From the NCBI GenBank assembly GCA_023333565.1, contig JAJKFH010000227.1:1736001-1800000 (forward strand): a stretch of 64,000 nt of DNA, read 5' to 3'. Position numbers and translations under genes: made by a program. The number at the start of each line of letters is the position of its first letter. Position 1 is the stretch's first letter. Origin of the DNA: Puffinus mauretanicus. Taxonomy: Eukaryota > Chordata > Aves > Procellariiformes > Procellariidae. The notes beneath the pieces are model-generated. The model made no database searches and was not told where the DNA came from. It worked only from the letters and a program-made list of their open reading frames with translations. Shown piece by piece: positions 50,101 through 58,354 of the stretch.

Positions 50101-53100
50101 AATTATGATTTACCACTTAACCACATGATCTTTCTGCAGAGTTGTGGGCAATTAAAACCGGGGTGATTATGTGGATTATGCAAATCAGCTGGAGCCGAGC
50201 GAATAAAATTGGAGATTAGAGTTTCACGCAGGCTGGATCTTGCACGGGGCAGGTCCTGGCGGGGCAGGGGGGAGGCAGGGGCAGGGCGGGGGGCTGCAGG
50301 CAGGGGCGGGGGGCCAGGACCCAGCTGAGCTGGGGGCTATGGGGCAGAGTTAGGAGGTGCCAGGGCAAGGCGAGGGGATGCCTCCCGCCAGCCTGCTGCC
50401 TTTGAGGCACTCCCATCCCCTCCCCGGCAGAGCCAAGGGGGTCCGTAGCCAAAAACTGCCCCCCCCATCATGGGGGTGGGTGCCCACAGGGGACCCCCCG
50501 CTGCCGGCGGAAAGCAGCCGGTGACTCAGCCAGCGCCGGGGATTTCCCAGCGCCCGCCCTGGCTGCACCCCAAAAAGGTGGAGGGGTTTAAAGGGTGCAG
50601 CCCCCATCCCTCACCCCATGCACGAGCAGCTAACGAAGGGCTCCGGCGCCGGGGGGGTGGCGGGTATTAATAACGGGTATTAATAACGGGTATTAATAAC
50701 GCCGCCTGGCAGATTACTCTGCCCGCCCGACTTGATATGAGATTTATGCATGGCACGAACTCCGGAAATACAGAAGTATTAATGGTAATACCTCGTGTCC
50801 TAGCAAAGGTCACGGGCAATCTCCATCAATCCCATTGCGCCGCCGTCAAAGCCGGGGGGCCGGGCGGGATGGGGGGTCCCCCCCGTGCTCCCGGGGTCCC
50901 CCCGCACGCACCGCAGCGCCGCGCTTTACGACCGTGCAGATGGCCCGGCACGGGCCAGAGGGAAGGTTTTACCTTGGGATAAGAAATTAACGCTGGCAAA
51001 CGGCAAATTTACTGCATGTATTTTCATTTTCCTAATACCGGTGCCATCTGCTAGCAATCGGTGCCCCGCGTCACCGGCTTTTTATTTACAAGATGCTGCT
51101 TGGCAAGACCTTGGCTTGCTCCTCGCCCGGGAGCCCCGGCTCCCCATGCAACGTCCCATGGGGTCCCCAGGGGAAAGCCCAGGCTCCCACCACCCCCTTG
51201 ATGGGTCTCACCCTTTCCATGAAGCCCCCCAAGACACGGGCACCAGCGAGGAGGGTCTGAAGCGGCGGCAATGCCCATGGAGCCGGACTGTGCCAGCACC
51301 GCTGGGATGGCTCCGGCACGTTCTTCGTCACAGGGGAAGATCAACCAAAACCCAGGTCCAGGGGTTCAGCGCCGAGGGGAGCAGACCCCCCTTCCCACGC
51401 TGGGATTTAGGGTGATTAGCGCTGGCGATCCCATGTGCCGGTGCCGAGAAGGCCGGCCAGTGCCCCCGCGCGCGCAGCATCTTCCCTTTTCGCCTACAGT
51501 AATCCTCAGCCTTTCCAGCAAATTATTAAAATTCACTTATATTTAATCTGCCTGCTGGAATTAATTGAATTTTTACGCTTGGTAAATGTCACTGGGTGTG
51601 CGCTGCCTCCCAACGGGGACCCGGCTGCAGGTGCAGCGGGCGCAGCCCTGGGCTTTTACCCCTCTCCGGGGACAAAACCCACCCTGGGGCATGGGACAGG
51701 GTGCCCACGGCACCCACAGCCCCCCGTCGGCAATGGGTGGTGGGTTGCATGGGTGCCAGCACCCTCCCAGCTCTGCAGGAGATGCTTGGCGGCACCGGGC
51801 ACGCGTTGCCCAAACCTGCCTCCCTCCACGGGGAGTGCATTAAATGCTCCCCAAATCCCACGGGATTCCCAGGGCTGCTCCCGGCGGTGCCTCGGTGGCT
51901 TTGGAGGGGACATGGGGAGCCCTTCGCTGCCCATCCCACACCCTTGCCGGAGAGTGCCAGCACCCTGCCTGGCACCAGGGTCCTCCGCCAGGCGATGAGA
52001 GCCTTCCTCCCCTCCCCGTCATCCTCCTCAAAAATTGCCAAAGCATCCAATTCACCCGCCGGGAAGGCCGAGGGAAAAGAGCCTCTATTTTGCCAGTAAT
52101 AAGCCCTCCAGACAAAGGCGGGATGAGCCATTCAGCGGTGGGAAGGGGGAAGGGTCCAGCCCCACGCCGGAGCGGTGCCGGGGGCTTGAGGGAAGGGAGA
52201 GGTTCCCTCCTGCTTGGGAGAGCCGGCACCGGGAACACGCACGGCATCCCGGCATCATCCCGGGATGACCCAAGCCCATGGGTCCTGAGCTCCCACGGGG
52301 GGTCCTGAGCTCCTGGCTGGGTGGTGGGATGGGCAGCACCACGGGCCGCCGCGCTGGGGACGCTCCTGCTCTGCCAACTGGGACCGATACCCAACTCCCA
52401 CGTGGCCTCGCTCCCCTGGGGACAGCCCCGGTCCCCGCTCGGGGACGCTCTCCCCATCCGCTGCCTTTGCACCCAGATGGAGAAGTTCACGGTCGGCAAG
52501 AGCCACGGGGGACCCCGGGCCCCGGCAAGCAACTTCCAAACTTGACTGGCGCTTGCCCCCCTCCACCGCCCGCCCGGGATTATCATAAATTAAGACGTAA
52601 TTACTCCATGGAAATTTACAGCACAAAGCTGCGGCGCTAACAAGTGTGTTTGGCGGCACCGGGGGGAGATACAAAGCGCTATTGTCTGGCGGGCGCCAAA
52701 AAATCTGCTCTGCCCCCAAAACGCCGCATCCCAGGGACGGGAATGGGAATGGGGATGGAGCAACTCCATCGCAGCTGCCCGAGAGCCGCAGCGAGCCACG
52801 TGCGTGCCCCACGCACCGTGGGGATGGAGAGGGGCACGGTGCCCGAAGAGGAGGGTCCCAGCCTGCAGGGATGGGTGAGGGTGGGTGAAGGCTCCCCGGC
52901 ACGATGGGTGCCCTCGTGCCGAGCGGTGGCTCTGCTCCCCACCGGCAGCTGACGGCACGGAGCTGCTAACAAAGACGTCTCCTTTATTCCCTTGAATAAC
53001 TCTGCACCCGGTCAGCTCCCACCCATGGGTGCTCGCACCCACGGGTGCTCCCACCCACGGGTGCTTCACCCAGCAAAACCCCGTCTCCCCACCAACCCCA

Positions 53101-56100
53101 CCTCCCAGACCCCTCAACTTCAGCACGCGTGGGGTTAAAAATAAATCCCCTGGGGACATGGGGTGGGGGGACACACAGGGGGACCAGTGCCAGCGCTGCC
53201 GTGTCCCCCCCCCCCAGCGCCGCCGGTGCTGCCACGCTCCCCCAGCTGCCACGCGCATTAAAAAATAATAATCAACGTGGAAAAAAACAACAACACAGCA
53301 CGAAAAAATTCAGGCGGCTAAAACAAATCCAGCAATAAAGGAGCCGGGGATCCTCGCAAAGCTGGCTGTGCAATTAAGCAGTTTTCTGCTGTACGCCGAT
53401 AATCACCTAATTATACTATTAATGACAGTTCAACCTGCTCGGAAATAAAAGGACATTCTTCCATAACAGGATGCCAGCTGTTTGTTACAGATGTCAAACA
53501 TCTTTAAAGCGTTATTATTAAAAGAAGGGGGGAAGGAGAAAGCTCGGTGAGGCAGAAACGCAGCATCCCTCCCCCCCCCAAAGCCCCTTGCGGGGCGGGT
53601 GGGTTGGGGTATCCCCCCCCCCTGCTTTTTTAATGCCGGTGAAATAATCCGTCGGAGGGGTGTTGCGGCGGGGGAGCATCCTTCCCGTCGGTGTTTGGTG
53701 TAATAAATACCCCGCGTCAGCTCGTGGCAAGAGGCTGCTGCGGTTAATTAAGCATAGCGTTCGGGAAATAAAGTTAAAAATTAATAATAAAATGGGGGGG
53801 GGGGATGTGCACCCCACTGCCAGGCTCAGGGCAGGGCTGGCCCCGCTCTCCCCGGCTGCCGGCGGTGCCTCGAGCGCGGCTGCCGCCGGCGGTGCCCGCG
53901 CACGTGCCGCGGTGCCGTGCCAAGGAGGAGCGTCCCCGGCAGGTGCCGCCGGCTGGTGCCAAGGCGGCGGGTAGGAAAGGGAAAGGGGGGGGACACACCG
54001 TAGAGAAAGGAAGCACCTGCTCCCCGCCAAAACCCCGCCGTGGCTTTGGAGGTAAGTGATGCCCGCAGCACCCCGGGGACCCCCCCCGGGGCATCGGGGT
54101 CCGGCAGCGCCCAGGAGCGGGGATGCCGAGGGGAACGACTGCACGGCGGCGGGGAGACGGCAGCGGTACCCCGCTTTTATTGCGGGCCAAACTCCCCCTG
54201 GGGTAATTACACCTCGCCTGCTCTCCCCCGGCGGCACCGCGGCTCCGCATGGGCGCAGCCAGTCCCGGGGGGCAGCCGGGCGCCCACCCGCCGCGGGGCG
54301 ATGCCGGCGCTGGCGTTGCACACCCACCCGCGCAGCCGCCCGGCTTTACAGCCTGTCCTATATAGCTAAAGGCAAATCTGCCTTTAAAACCATCGGGAAC
54401 CAGGCTCAGCCCAGGAATAAAGAGATTGGGGGGGGGGGGGGGAGAAAAGAGGGAGAAAAAGGGGGTGTCTGGGAATAATTCACCCCCCTCCAAGCCATGG
54501 GGCTACTGACATCCTGGGCACCAGCAGGGCCCTGGCATGAGCAGGATGGCTGCAGACAGGCACTGAATTTTGGGGGTGCCCAGCCACCCGTTCAGAGCTG
54601 GGGGGGCTGCGATTGAGCCCCCTTCCCAAGGCAGGACCCTCAGCCCTGACCCCTTGGCACACACTGGGCTGGCACCGGCCCCCGCTCGCCAGACGGGACC
54701 CAGCGGGGAAAAACCATCTGGGAAGCGTCACCCCAAGCCCCGATGCGGGAGCGATGCCCCCGGTCCCCCTCCCTGCGTGCAGCCCTCGCCCGCCGCCCCC
54801 CTTCCCCTGGCTCCCCTCTTCCCTCCCCTCCTCAAACCATCACAGGGAAGCTGGAAAGTGGTTGACATGGTTGCCATGACGACCGAATTTAGGACTGGCA
54901 AGAGGAGGAGGAGGAGGAGGAGGAGGAGGAAGAGGAGGAGGATGGTGGGGTGGGCAAGGGAGGAAGGTGGGAGGGCTTCCCGGCACCCCAACACAGCCCA
55001 GACCCCCCAGCATCCCCCAGCACCCGCCCCAGCATCCCATGAGCATCACCCTCACGCACCCCTCGACCACACACCCAGCGAGGATGAGGAAGGGCAACCC
55101 CCAACCCCAGCACCCAGCGGGGGGCTGCCAAAAGGGGGGCTCAGCCCCGAGCACCCCAAACCCAGCCCGGGGGCGGCTGTCCCCACCCGGCGCTGCCGAA
55201 AGCCGCCGGTGACTCACGCCTCGCGCCAGCGGCACCCGCCGAGCGGGTGTTTACACGGCATCACCCAGCTCCCTCCATCTGCTTTGATCCACGGGCTAAA
55301 TATTACCGGCCCCGGTGTAAAAATAGGAACCATTTGGGAAGGTCCTGAGTCAGCAGCATCCGCTGCCGGCACCCGCCGCCGTCCTCCCCGGCACGCCGAG
55401 GCACCGAGGGCCCCGTCCCGCCCCGCCGGAGGAGCCCCAGGGTCCCTCCAGCACCCGGGGGGCTGCCAGGAATTTGGGGACACCCATAGGGAGGGGGAAC
55501 CCCAAAAGGCTGCGTGCATTTGAGTGCCACCCTCGCGCCTGCGGGAGCTGACAGCCAGGCCCTCCGGGGATGCTCTGTGTCCCCAAGGGGTGCCGCTGTC
55601 CCCAAAGAATGCTGCTGTCCCCGAGGGACGCTGGCACCGGCCACAGGGTGACAACTGCACCCCACGTATCTCAAGGCAAGCCACCCTGAGCATGGTTCCC
55701 ATATGTACCGGCGGGGAATGGGGTCCCCTCCCTGGCACCCCGTTCTCAGCTATGCTTGATGCCGGGTCCCCACCGTGCCCAGTGTCCCCTTGCAGCCGGC
55801 TGAGCCCCGCTGCACATCTCCAGCCCCATGACCAGAGGGATGCAGGGGACAGAAGCGTCGGTGACCAGAGGGATGCAGGGGACAGAAGCATCGGTGACCA
55901 GAGGGATACAGATACAGGGGACAGAAGCATCGGTGACCAGAAGGATGCAGGGGACAGAAGCATCGGTGACCAGAGGGACGCAGGGGACAGAAGCATCCGT
56001 GACCAGAAGGACGCAGGGGACAGAAGCATCGGTGACCAGAGGGACGCAGGGGACAGAAGCATCGGTGACCAGAGGGACACAGGGGACAGAAGCATCGGTG

Positions 56101-58354
56101 ACCAGAGGGATGCAGGGGACACAGAGGAGCCGGCTGGATCCCGCGCCAGCCGAGCCGGGAGAGCAAGCCACCGAGGAGCGTGTGACACAGGCCACAGCCA
56201 GGCAGTCCCCGAGGCGGTGACAGTCCCCAGCAGGACTCGGGCCGCTGAGTCACCGCCACCAGCCCGGCACTCGTGAAATCCCTGCGAGCCCATGGGGGAA
56301 GGTTCGCATCTCCATCTGCTCCCACCCGACCCGGCCCACCAGCGTCTCCCAACGCCCCGGCAGCTGCCGCCGGCGATTTCTCTGCTTGCCAGCGCCTCGA
56401 ACATAATTTCCCCTAATTGCTTTAAATCTCACAGCCTGACACTTCCATCCTCCTCTCTGTCTTGCTTTTCTCCTCCAATTTTTTTATTTCCTCTCCGAGG
56501 TGGCTGGAAAGCAAAGAGCCGGCCGGAGCAGGGTTTTCCAGGGCGCAGGAATTAGTGCATTAACAACAACAGCAAAGCCAGAAGTTTCACGCAACAGGAG
56601 CTGCCGCCGGGAACCCCCACATGACCGGAGCGTGCTAAATATAGAATTTAAGGGGGGAAAAAAGAACAACCCCCAACCCGTCTCCCTGCACCTGCAGCCT
56701 CTGGAGGAGTCCCTGCCGTGGGTGATGGCACCGAGGCCGGGCAGGCATTGCCCGCGGCCGCTGCAGGCAGCTGAGAACCAGCAAGGAGCGGGCAAGGGGA
56801 TGGTGTCATGGCGGGGGGGGGGACGGGGAGCGGGACCCCCGCGGCCAGCAGGGAGGAGGGTGCAGGGTGGGAGCGTGCTGGGTGCCATGGTTAAGCAGGT
56901 CAGCCATGTCCCCGCCGTGGCACAGCCCTGCGGGGGGATGTCACACCGCAACCCCTCCCGGGGGGGGAGCCCCCCAAGTTTAACCCCGGCGCCCCTCCGC
57001 CACCCTTCCCGGCTCGCCTTCGCGCGCTCCGGCGCAGGCGCGCTTGGGCAGAGCCGCTCGTTCCTGTAACAACTGCCACATGCAAAAGCCATTTCCTGAA
57101 ACAAACAACCTTCCGCGGGGAAACCGCCACGCGGGGGCACGGCCCCCCGGGAGAGGGGCCCCATCGCCGCCCCCCGCCACTCGGAGCGCACCCCCAAGCG
57201 CGCCCCGAGCTCGCAGCCTGAGTGTGCACCCCGAGACTGCACCCCCAGAGCACCTCGAGCTCACAGCCTGAGCTCACAGCCCAGGCTCGCATCCGGAGCG
57301 TGCACCCCAAGTGTGCACCCCGAACATGCACCCTGAGCGTGCACCCCAAGAGCACCTCAAGCTCACAGCCCGAGTGCACACCCTGAGCGCGCACCCCGAG
57401 CCTGCACCCCAAGAGCACCTCGAGTTCACAGCCTGAGCTCACAGCCCAAGGCTGCATCCGGAGGGTGCACCCCAAGCGTGAACCCCAAGTGTGCACCCCA
57501 AGAGCACCTCGAGCTCGCTCCCTGAGCTCACAGCCTGAGTATCCTGAGTGTACACCCCAAGCGTGCACCCCAAGCGTGCACCCAAACATGTACCCGAAAC
57601 CTGCACCCCAAGAACAGCTCAAGTTCCCACCCTGAGCTCCCACCCCGAGCTCGTACCCTAAGCACACATCCTAAGCGTGCACCCCAAGCGTGCACCCCAA
57701 ACTCGCACCCTGAGCGCACCCCCCCAGCGCACCCCCTGAGCGCGCGCCCGAGCTCGCACCCCAGCCCCCCTCGGCACCGATGCTCTCAAAACACCCCAAG
57801 CCCTCCCGAGGGGGGGGTCCCCCTCCCTTACCGGCTGCTGCGGGGACCGGTGCTGCCGGCTGGGGCGGCACAGCAAACTTTGGTGCCCCAAGTCCCCGCA
57901 CCCGGGTGGCAGCGGGGCCGCGAGCGGGGACCCCCACCCCAAAACACAGTGCACCCGGTATTTCTCGCCATCCCTCCTCGGCCAGAAACCCTCCCGGCTC
58001 CCCAGGGAGGGGAGAAACCCCCCAGGGTGGAGGAGCGGCAGCAGGAGAAGAGGGGGGGATCCAAGCACCCCAAAACCCCGCAGAACATTGCAGTGCCGCG
58101 CCGGCGCTGCCTGCTCGCCCCCCAAAGGCTCGCCGGACCCCAAAACCCCTATTAGGTGCTGAGAGAAAGTAACTTCACCCCCAAATCCCCCTCAGCTACC
58201 GCTGGCCGGGGCGGACAAAGGGGTGTCCCCAAGCTGGGGGGGACCCCACAGGGAGACCCTGGGGGGGGAGAGGGGCCGGGGGGGGGGGGCCGGCAGCAGC
58301 ATCGCACGGTGCCTTACCTGGTAAGTAATAGAGAGGTGGTTTCAACCCAAACAT
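28970..58354 (-). CDS. GSE1: GSE1 coiled-coil protein (spliced, 16 coding exons)
   Basis: GSE1 (genetic suppressor element 1, KIAA0182) is a nuclear protein found in LSD1-CoREST/HDAC1/2 co-repressor assemblies. All sixteen coding exons join in frame to give 1220 residues, close to the human length of about 1217. In order: a 12-residue alternative N-terminus; Ser/Thr/Pro-rich region with [19 protein letters not shown] (15-33); conserved [13 protein letters not shown]; Tyr/Pro/His-rich region to about 340; Arg/Glu-repeat helix 346-411; [20 protein letters not shown] coiled coil in exon 8; acidic [16 protein letters not shown] from 754; basic nuclear-localisation-type [13 protein letters not shown] 812-824 followed by SPSPP; twelve consecutive Glu at 1108-1119; and a C-terminal coiled coil (about 1143-1200) ending YFKGYPR. 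No frameshift is seen. The gene lies tail-to-tail with GINS2, as in human. Confidence 0.97.
29250..30020. repeat. Minisatellite, 16-17 bp unit, in GSE1 intron 15
   Basis: Tandem units of GGGCACTGCAGGGGACG alternating with GGGTATTGCAGGGGAC variants. The array fills about 79% of the 980-bp intron 29105-30084. It leaves both strands open over long spans; the large frames there are not genes. Confidence 0.97.
30085..30188 (-). CDS. GSE1: GSE1 coding exon 15 (residues 1142-1176)
   Basis: Acceptor GGCCTTGCAG, donor GTGAGT. Encodes [20 protein letters not shown] and [14 protein letters not shown], the first half of the C-terminal coiled coil. Phase 0 exit. Confidence 0.96.
30580..30855 (-). CDS. 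GSE1: GSE1 coding exon 14 (residues 1050-1142, poly-Glu tract)
   Basis: Acceptor GGTGCCCGCAG, donor GTAGGG. Encodes [20 protein letters not shown], a Pro-rich linker, twelve consecutive Glu (1108-1119) from mixed GAG/GAA codons, then the conserved [17 protein letters not shown]. Phase 1 exit. Confidence 0.95.
31295..31693 (-). CDS. GSE1: GSE1 coding exon 13 (residues 917-1050)
   Basis: Donor GTACCG. Encodes [40 protein letters not shown] and [20 protein letters not shown] to KALQKHK. Two in-frame acceptors are possible: GACTGCAG (start 31693, used here) and CTGCCCAAAG behind a better pyrimidine tract (start 31666, nine residues shorter). Phase 1 exit. Confidence 0.9.
31804..31911 (-). CDS. 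GSE1: GSE1 coding exon 12 (residues 881-917)
   Basis: Acceptor CATGCCGCAG, donor GTAAGA. Encodes [20 protein letters not shown] and [16 protein letters not shown]. Phase 1 exit. Confidence 0.93.
32067..32337 (-). CDS. GSE1: GSE1 coding exon 11 (residues 791-881)
   Basis: Acceptor TCGGCGCCCCAG, donor GTAACA. Encodes [20 protein letters not shown], the basic [12 protein letters not shown] cluster, SP-rich sites and [20 protein letters not shown] followed by [16 protein letters not shown]. Phase 1 exit. Confidence 0.97.
32381..33243. repeat. (CCCATC)n hexanucleotide repeat filling GSE1 intron 10
   Basis: About 860 bp of CCCATC with CTCATC, TCCATC and CCTATC variants, on the plus strand. The GSE1 pre-mRNA reads GGGGAU/GAUGGG. 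It occupies about 84% of the intron between coding exons 10 and 11 (32338-33369). Confidence 0.97.
33370..33482 (-). CDS. GSE1: GSE1 coding exon 10 (residues 753-790)
   Basis: Acceptor GCCACCCCCAG, donor GTACCG. Encodes the acidic [20 protein letters not shown] and [16 protein letters not shown]. Phase 0 exit. The following intron is largely a hexanucleotide repeat. Confidence 0.96.
34093..34673 (-). CDS. GSE1: GSE1 coding exon 9 (residues 559-753)
   Basis: The largest coding exon, 581 nt. Acceptor CTCTCCCCGCAG, donor GTGAGG. Encodes [60 protein letters not shown] and [20 protein letters not shown]. Phase 1 exit. Confidence 0.96.
35268..35308. repeat. Short GGGGAT/GGGGAC tract
   Basis: About seven hexamer units of the GGGGAT/GGGGAC family in GSE1 intron 8, with the G-rich strand on plus, opposite in orientation to the larger array at 32.4-33.2 kb. 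Confidence 0.85.
36082..36406 (-). CDS. GSE1: GSE1 coding exon 8 (residues 451-559)
   Basis: Acceptor TTCCAACCCAG, donor GTAGGG. Encodes [40 protein letters not shown] and a strongly conserved coiled coil [20 protein letters not shown] continuing to [15 protein letters not shown]. Phase 2 exit. Confidence 0.96.
36839..37161 (-). CDS. GSE1: GSE1 coding exon 7 (residues 343-451, Arg/Glu-repeat helix)
   Basis: Acceptor TTCTTTGCAG, donor GTAACG. Residues 346-411 are almost entirely alternating Arg/Glu with occasional Lys, Asp, Ala and Leu, expected to form a long charged single helix. It is followed by the conserved [15 protein letters not shown]. The exon DNA is correspondingly a CGCTCC-like low-complexity tract but keeps an intact frame. 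Phase 1 exit. Confidence 0.96.
37279..37470 (-). CDS. GSE1: GSE1 coding exon 6 (residues 279-343)
   Basis: Acceptor GTCTCCCCAG, donor GTACGG. Encodes [20 protein letters not shown], the His/Leu-rich [20 protein letters not shown] and [10 protein letters not shown]. Phase 2 exit. Confidence 0.96.
37756..37953 (-). CDS. GSE1: GSE1 coding exon 5 (residues 213-279)
   Basis: Acceptor CCCCCCGCAG, donor GTGGGC. Encodes [40 protein letters not shown] and [17 protein letters not shown]. Phase 2 exit. Confidence 0.96.
38107..38288 (-). CDS. GSE1: GSE1 coding exon 4 (residues 153-213)
   Basis: Acceptor TTGCCTTCCAG, donor GTGAGT. Encodes [20 protein letters not shown] and a Pro-rich stretch to [10 protein letters not shown]. 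The first residues differ from mammals (QEAG for DAG). Phase 2 exit. Confidence 0.93.
39688..39887 (-). CDS. GSE1: GSE1 coding exon 3 (residues 86-152)
   Basis: Acceptor CATTTTTCAG, donor GTATGG. Encodes [20 protein letters not shown] and [20 protein letters not shown] followed by [13 protein letters not shown]. Phase 0 exit. Confidence 0.96.
40781..41926. repeat. 50-bp minisatellite, about 23 copies, in GSE1 intron 2
   Basis: The unit reads GCTGGCTCCTCACCCTGCAA, then CCATGCAACTTGGCTCCTCT, then GAGCATGCAA. Copies are 90% or more alike by eye through the centre. One unit near 41571-41585 is shortened, and the last units (after about 41830) are degenerate. Most variation is a few recurrent positions (GCATGC/GCGTGC, CTGG/CCGG/CCAG). 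Confidence 0.97.
42043..42072. repeat. Inverted repeat with GAGCATCC arms
   Basis: GAGCATCC at 42043-42050 and GGATGCTC at 42065-42072 flank a 14-nt GC-rich loop. Confidence 0.85.
42110..42600. promoter_or_regulatory. AT-rich island, candidate conserved noncoding element (GSE1 intron 2)
   Basis: About 490 bp of complex, repeat-free, TAAT-rich sequence stands out from GC-rich flanks immediately after the 50-bp minisatellite. Many homeodomain-like TAATTA/ATTAG words, no coding frame and no splice pair fit. Enhancer function is inference. Confidence 0.4.
43487..43645. repeat. CTTGCAAAAAGG-type tandem repeat
   Basis: Units of about 12-14 bp alternating CTTGCAAAAAGG and TCTTCCAAAAAG. The array is A-rich on plus and lies in GSE1 intron 2. 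Confidence 0.85.
44361..44579 (-). CDS. GSE1: GSE1 coding exon 2 (residues 13-86)
   Basis: Acceptor TTGTTCGCAG ends at 44580; donor GTAGGG starts at 44360. Encodes [20 protein letters not shown] to the [10 protein letters not shown] stretch. Phase 1 at both ends. If a different first exon is used, Met14 can serve as an internal start. Confidence 0.96.
44930..45135. repeat. Degenerate C-rich tandem repeat
   Basis: Irregular units of about 18-22 bp of the type ACCACTGCACCCCCAAATCC, in GSE1 intron 1. Confidence 0.75.
45840..46130. repeat. Degenerate GGCACAGCCCTGCACCCCC-type repeat
   Basis: Imperfect units of about 21-25 bp with recurring GGCACTGCCC and CAGCCCTGCA words, in GSE1 intron 1. Confidence 0.8.
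46261..46282. repeat. Perfect inverted repeat (9-bp arms, 4-nt loop)
   Basis: GAGCATCAC at 46261-46269 and GTGATGCTC at 46274-46282 around CCGT; again the arm contains GATGCTC. Confidence 0.9.
49320..49900. repeat. 20-bp minisatellite in GSE1 intron 1
   Basis: Roughly 27 copies of a unit like GGGCATTGCACTGTGCTGCT, with CATTGCA/CACTGCA and CTGTG/CGGTG variants and degenerate ends. All three plus frames and the minus frames stay largely open because the unit lacks stops. Confidence 0.95.
50060..50225. promoter_or_regulatory. AT-rich island, candidate conserved noncoding element
   Basis: Repeat-free AT-rich stretch with AATTATTTATCTAATTATG, TTATGCAAAT (octamer-like ATGCAAAT) and AATTAAAACC words, bounded by GC-rich repeats in GSE1 intron 1. 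Confidence 0.35.
50661..50840. promoter_or_regulatory. AT-rich island starting with three perfect 13-bp repeats
   Basis: CGGGTATTAATAA is repeated exactly three times at 50661-50699, giving TAACGG (MYB-like) and TATTAATA (homeodomain-like) words at fixed spacing. Unique AT-rich sequence follows to about 50840. Confidence 0.4.
51475..51600. promoter_or_regulatory. AT-rich island, candidate conserved noncoding element
   Basis: Short repeat-free AT-rich segment containing AAATTATTAAAATTCA and GGAATTAATTGAATTT within GC-rich intron 1. Confidence 0.3.
53225..53530. promoter_or_regulatory. AT-rich island, candidate conserved noncoding element
   Basis: About 300 bp of repeat-free AT-rich sequence with CCTAATTATACTATTAATGA and a GATGTCAAACATC inverted motif near its right end, in GSE1 intron 1. 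Confidence 0.35.
54900..54945. repeat. (GGA)n microsatellite
   Basis: Near-pure GGA/GAG trinucleotides in GSE1 intron 1. Confidence 0.9.
55830..56122. repeat. 33-bp minisatellite, about nine copies
   Basis: Unit GACCAGAGGGATGCAGGGG followed by ACAGAAGCATCGGT. Because 33 is a multiple of three, frames stay open on both strands as 11-residue repeats. It lies in GSE1 intron 1, and no splice context or start supports a protein. One copy carries a duplicated GATACA insertion. Confidence 0.95.
57185..57745. repeat. GTGCACCCCAAGC-type tandem repeat
   Basis: Units of about 13 bp (GCGTGCACCCCAA) interspersed with GAGCACCTCGAGCTCACAGC segments, forming a higher-order pattern, in GSE1 intron 1 just downstream of coding exon 1. 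Confidence 0.9.
58318..58354 (-). CDS. GSE1: GSE1 coding exon 1 (residues 1-13, alternative N-terminus)
   Basis: On the minus strand, ATG at 58354-58352 opens [12 protein letters not shown] and ends one base into a Gly codon before donor GTAAGG. Exon 2 begins with GC, so the joined codon is GGC and the frame runs into [10 protein letters not shown]. An in-frame TAA lies two codons upstream of the ATG, and -3 is A. The identity as the GSE1 first exon rests on the phase match, the clean donor and my recollection of the same N-terminus in predicted GSE1 isoforms. It is too short for ordinary ORF detection. Confidence 0.8.

Noticed and set aside
49297..50166. 289-codon plus-strand frame ([15 protein letters not shown])
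   Set aside because: Translation of the 20-bp minisatellite; alternative frames and the opposite strand show similar repetitive proteins.
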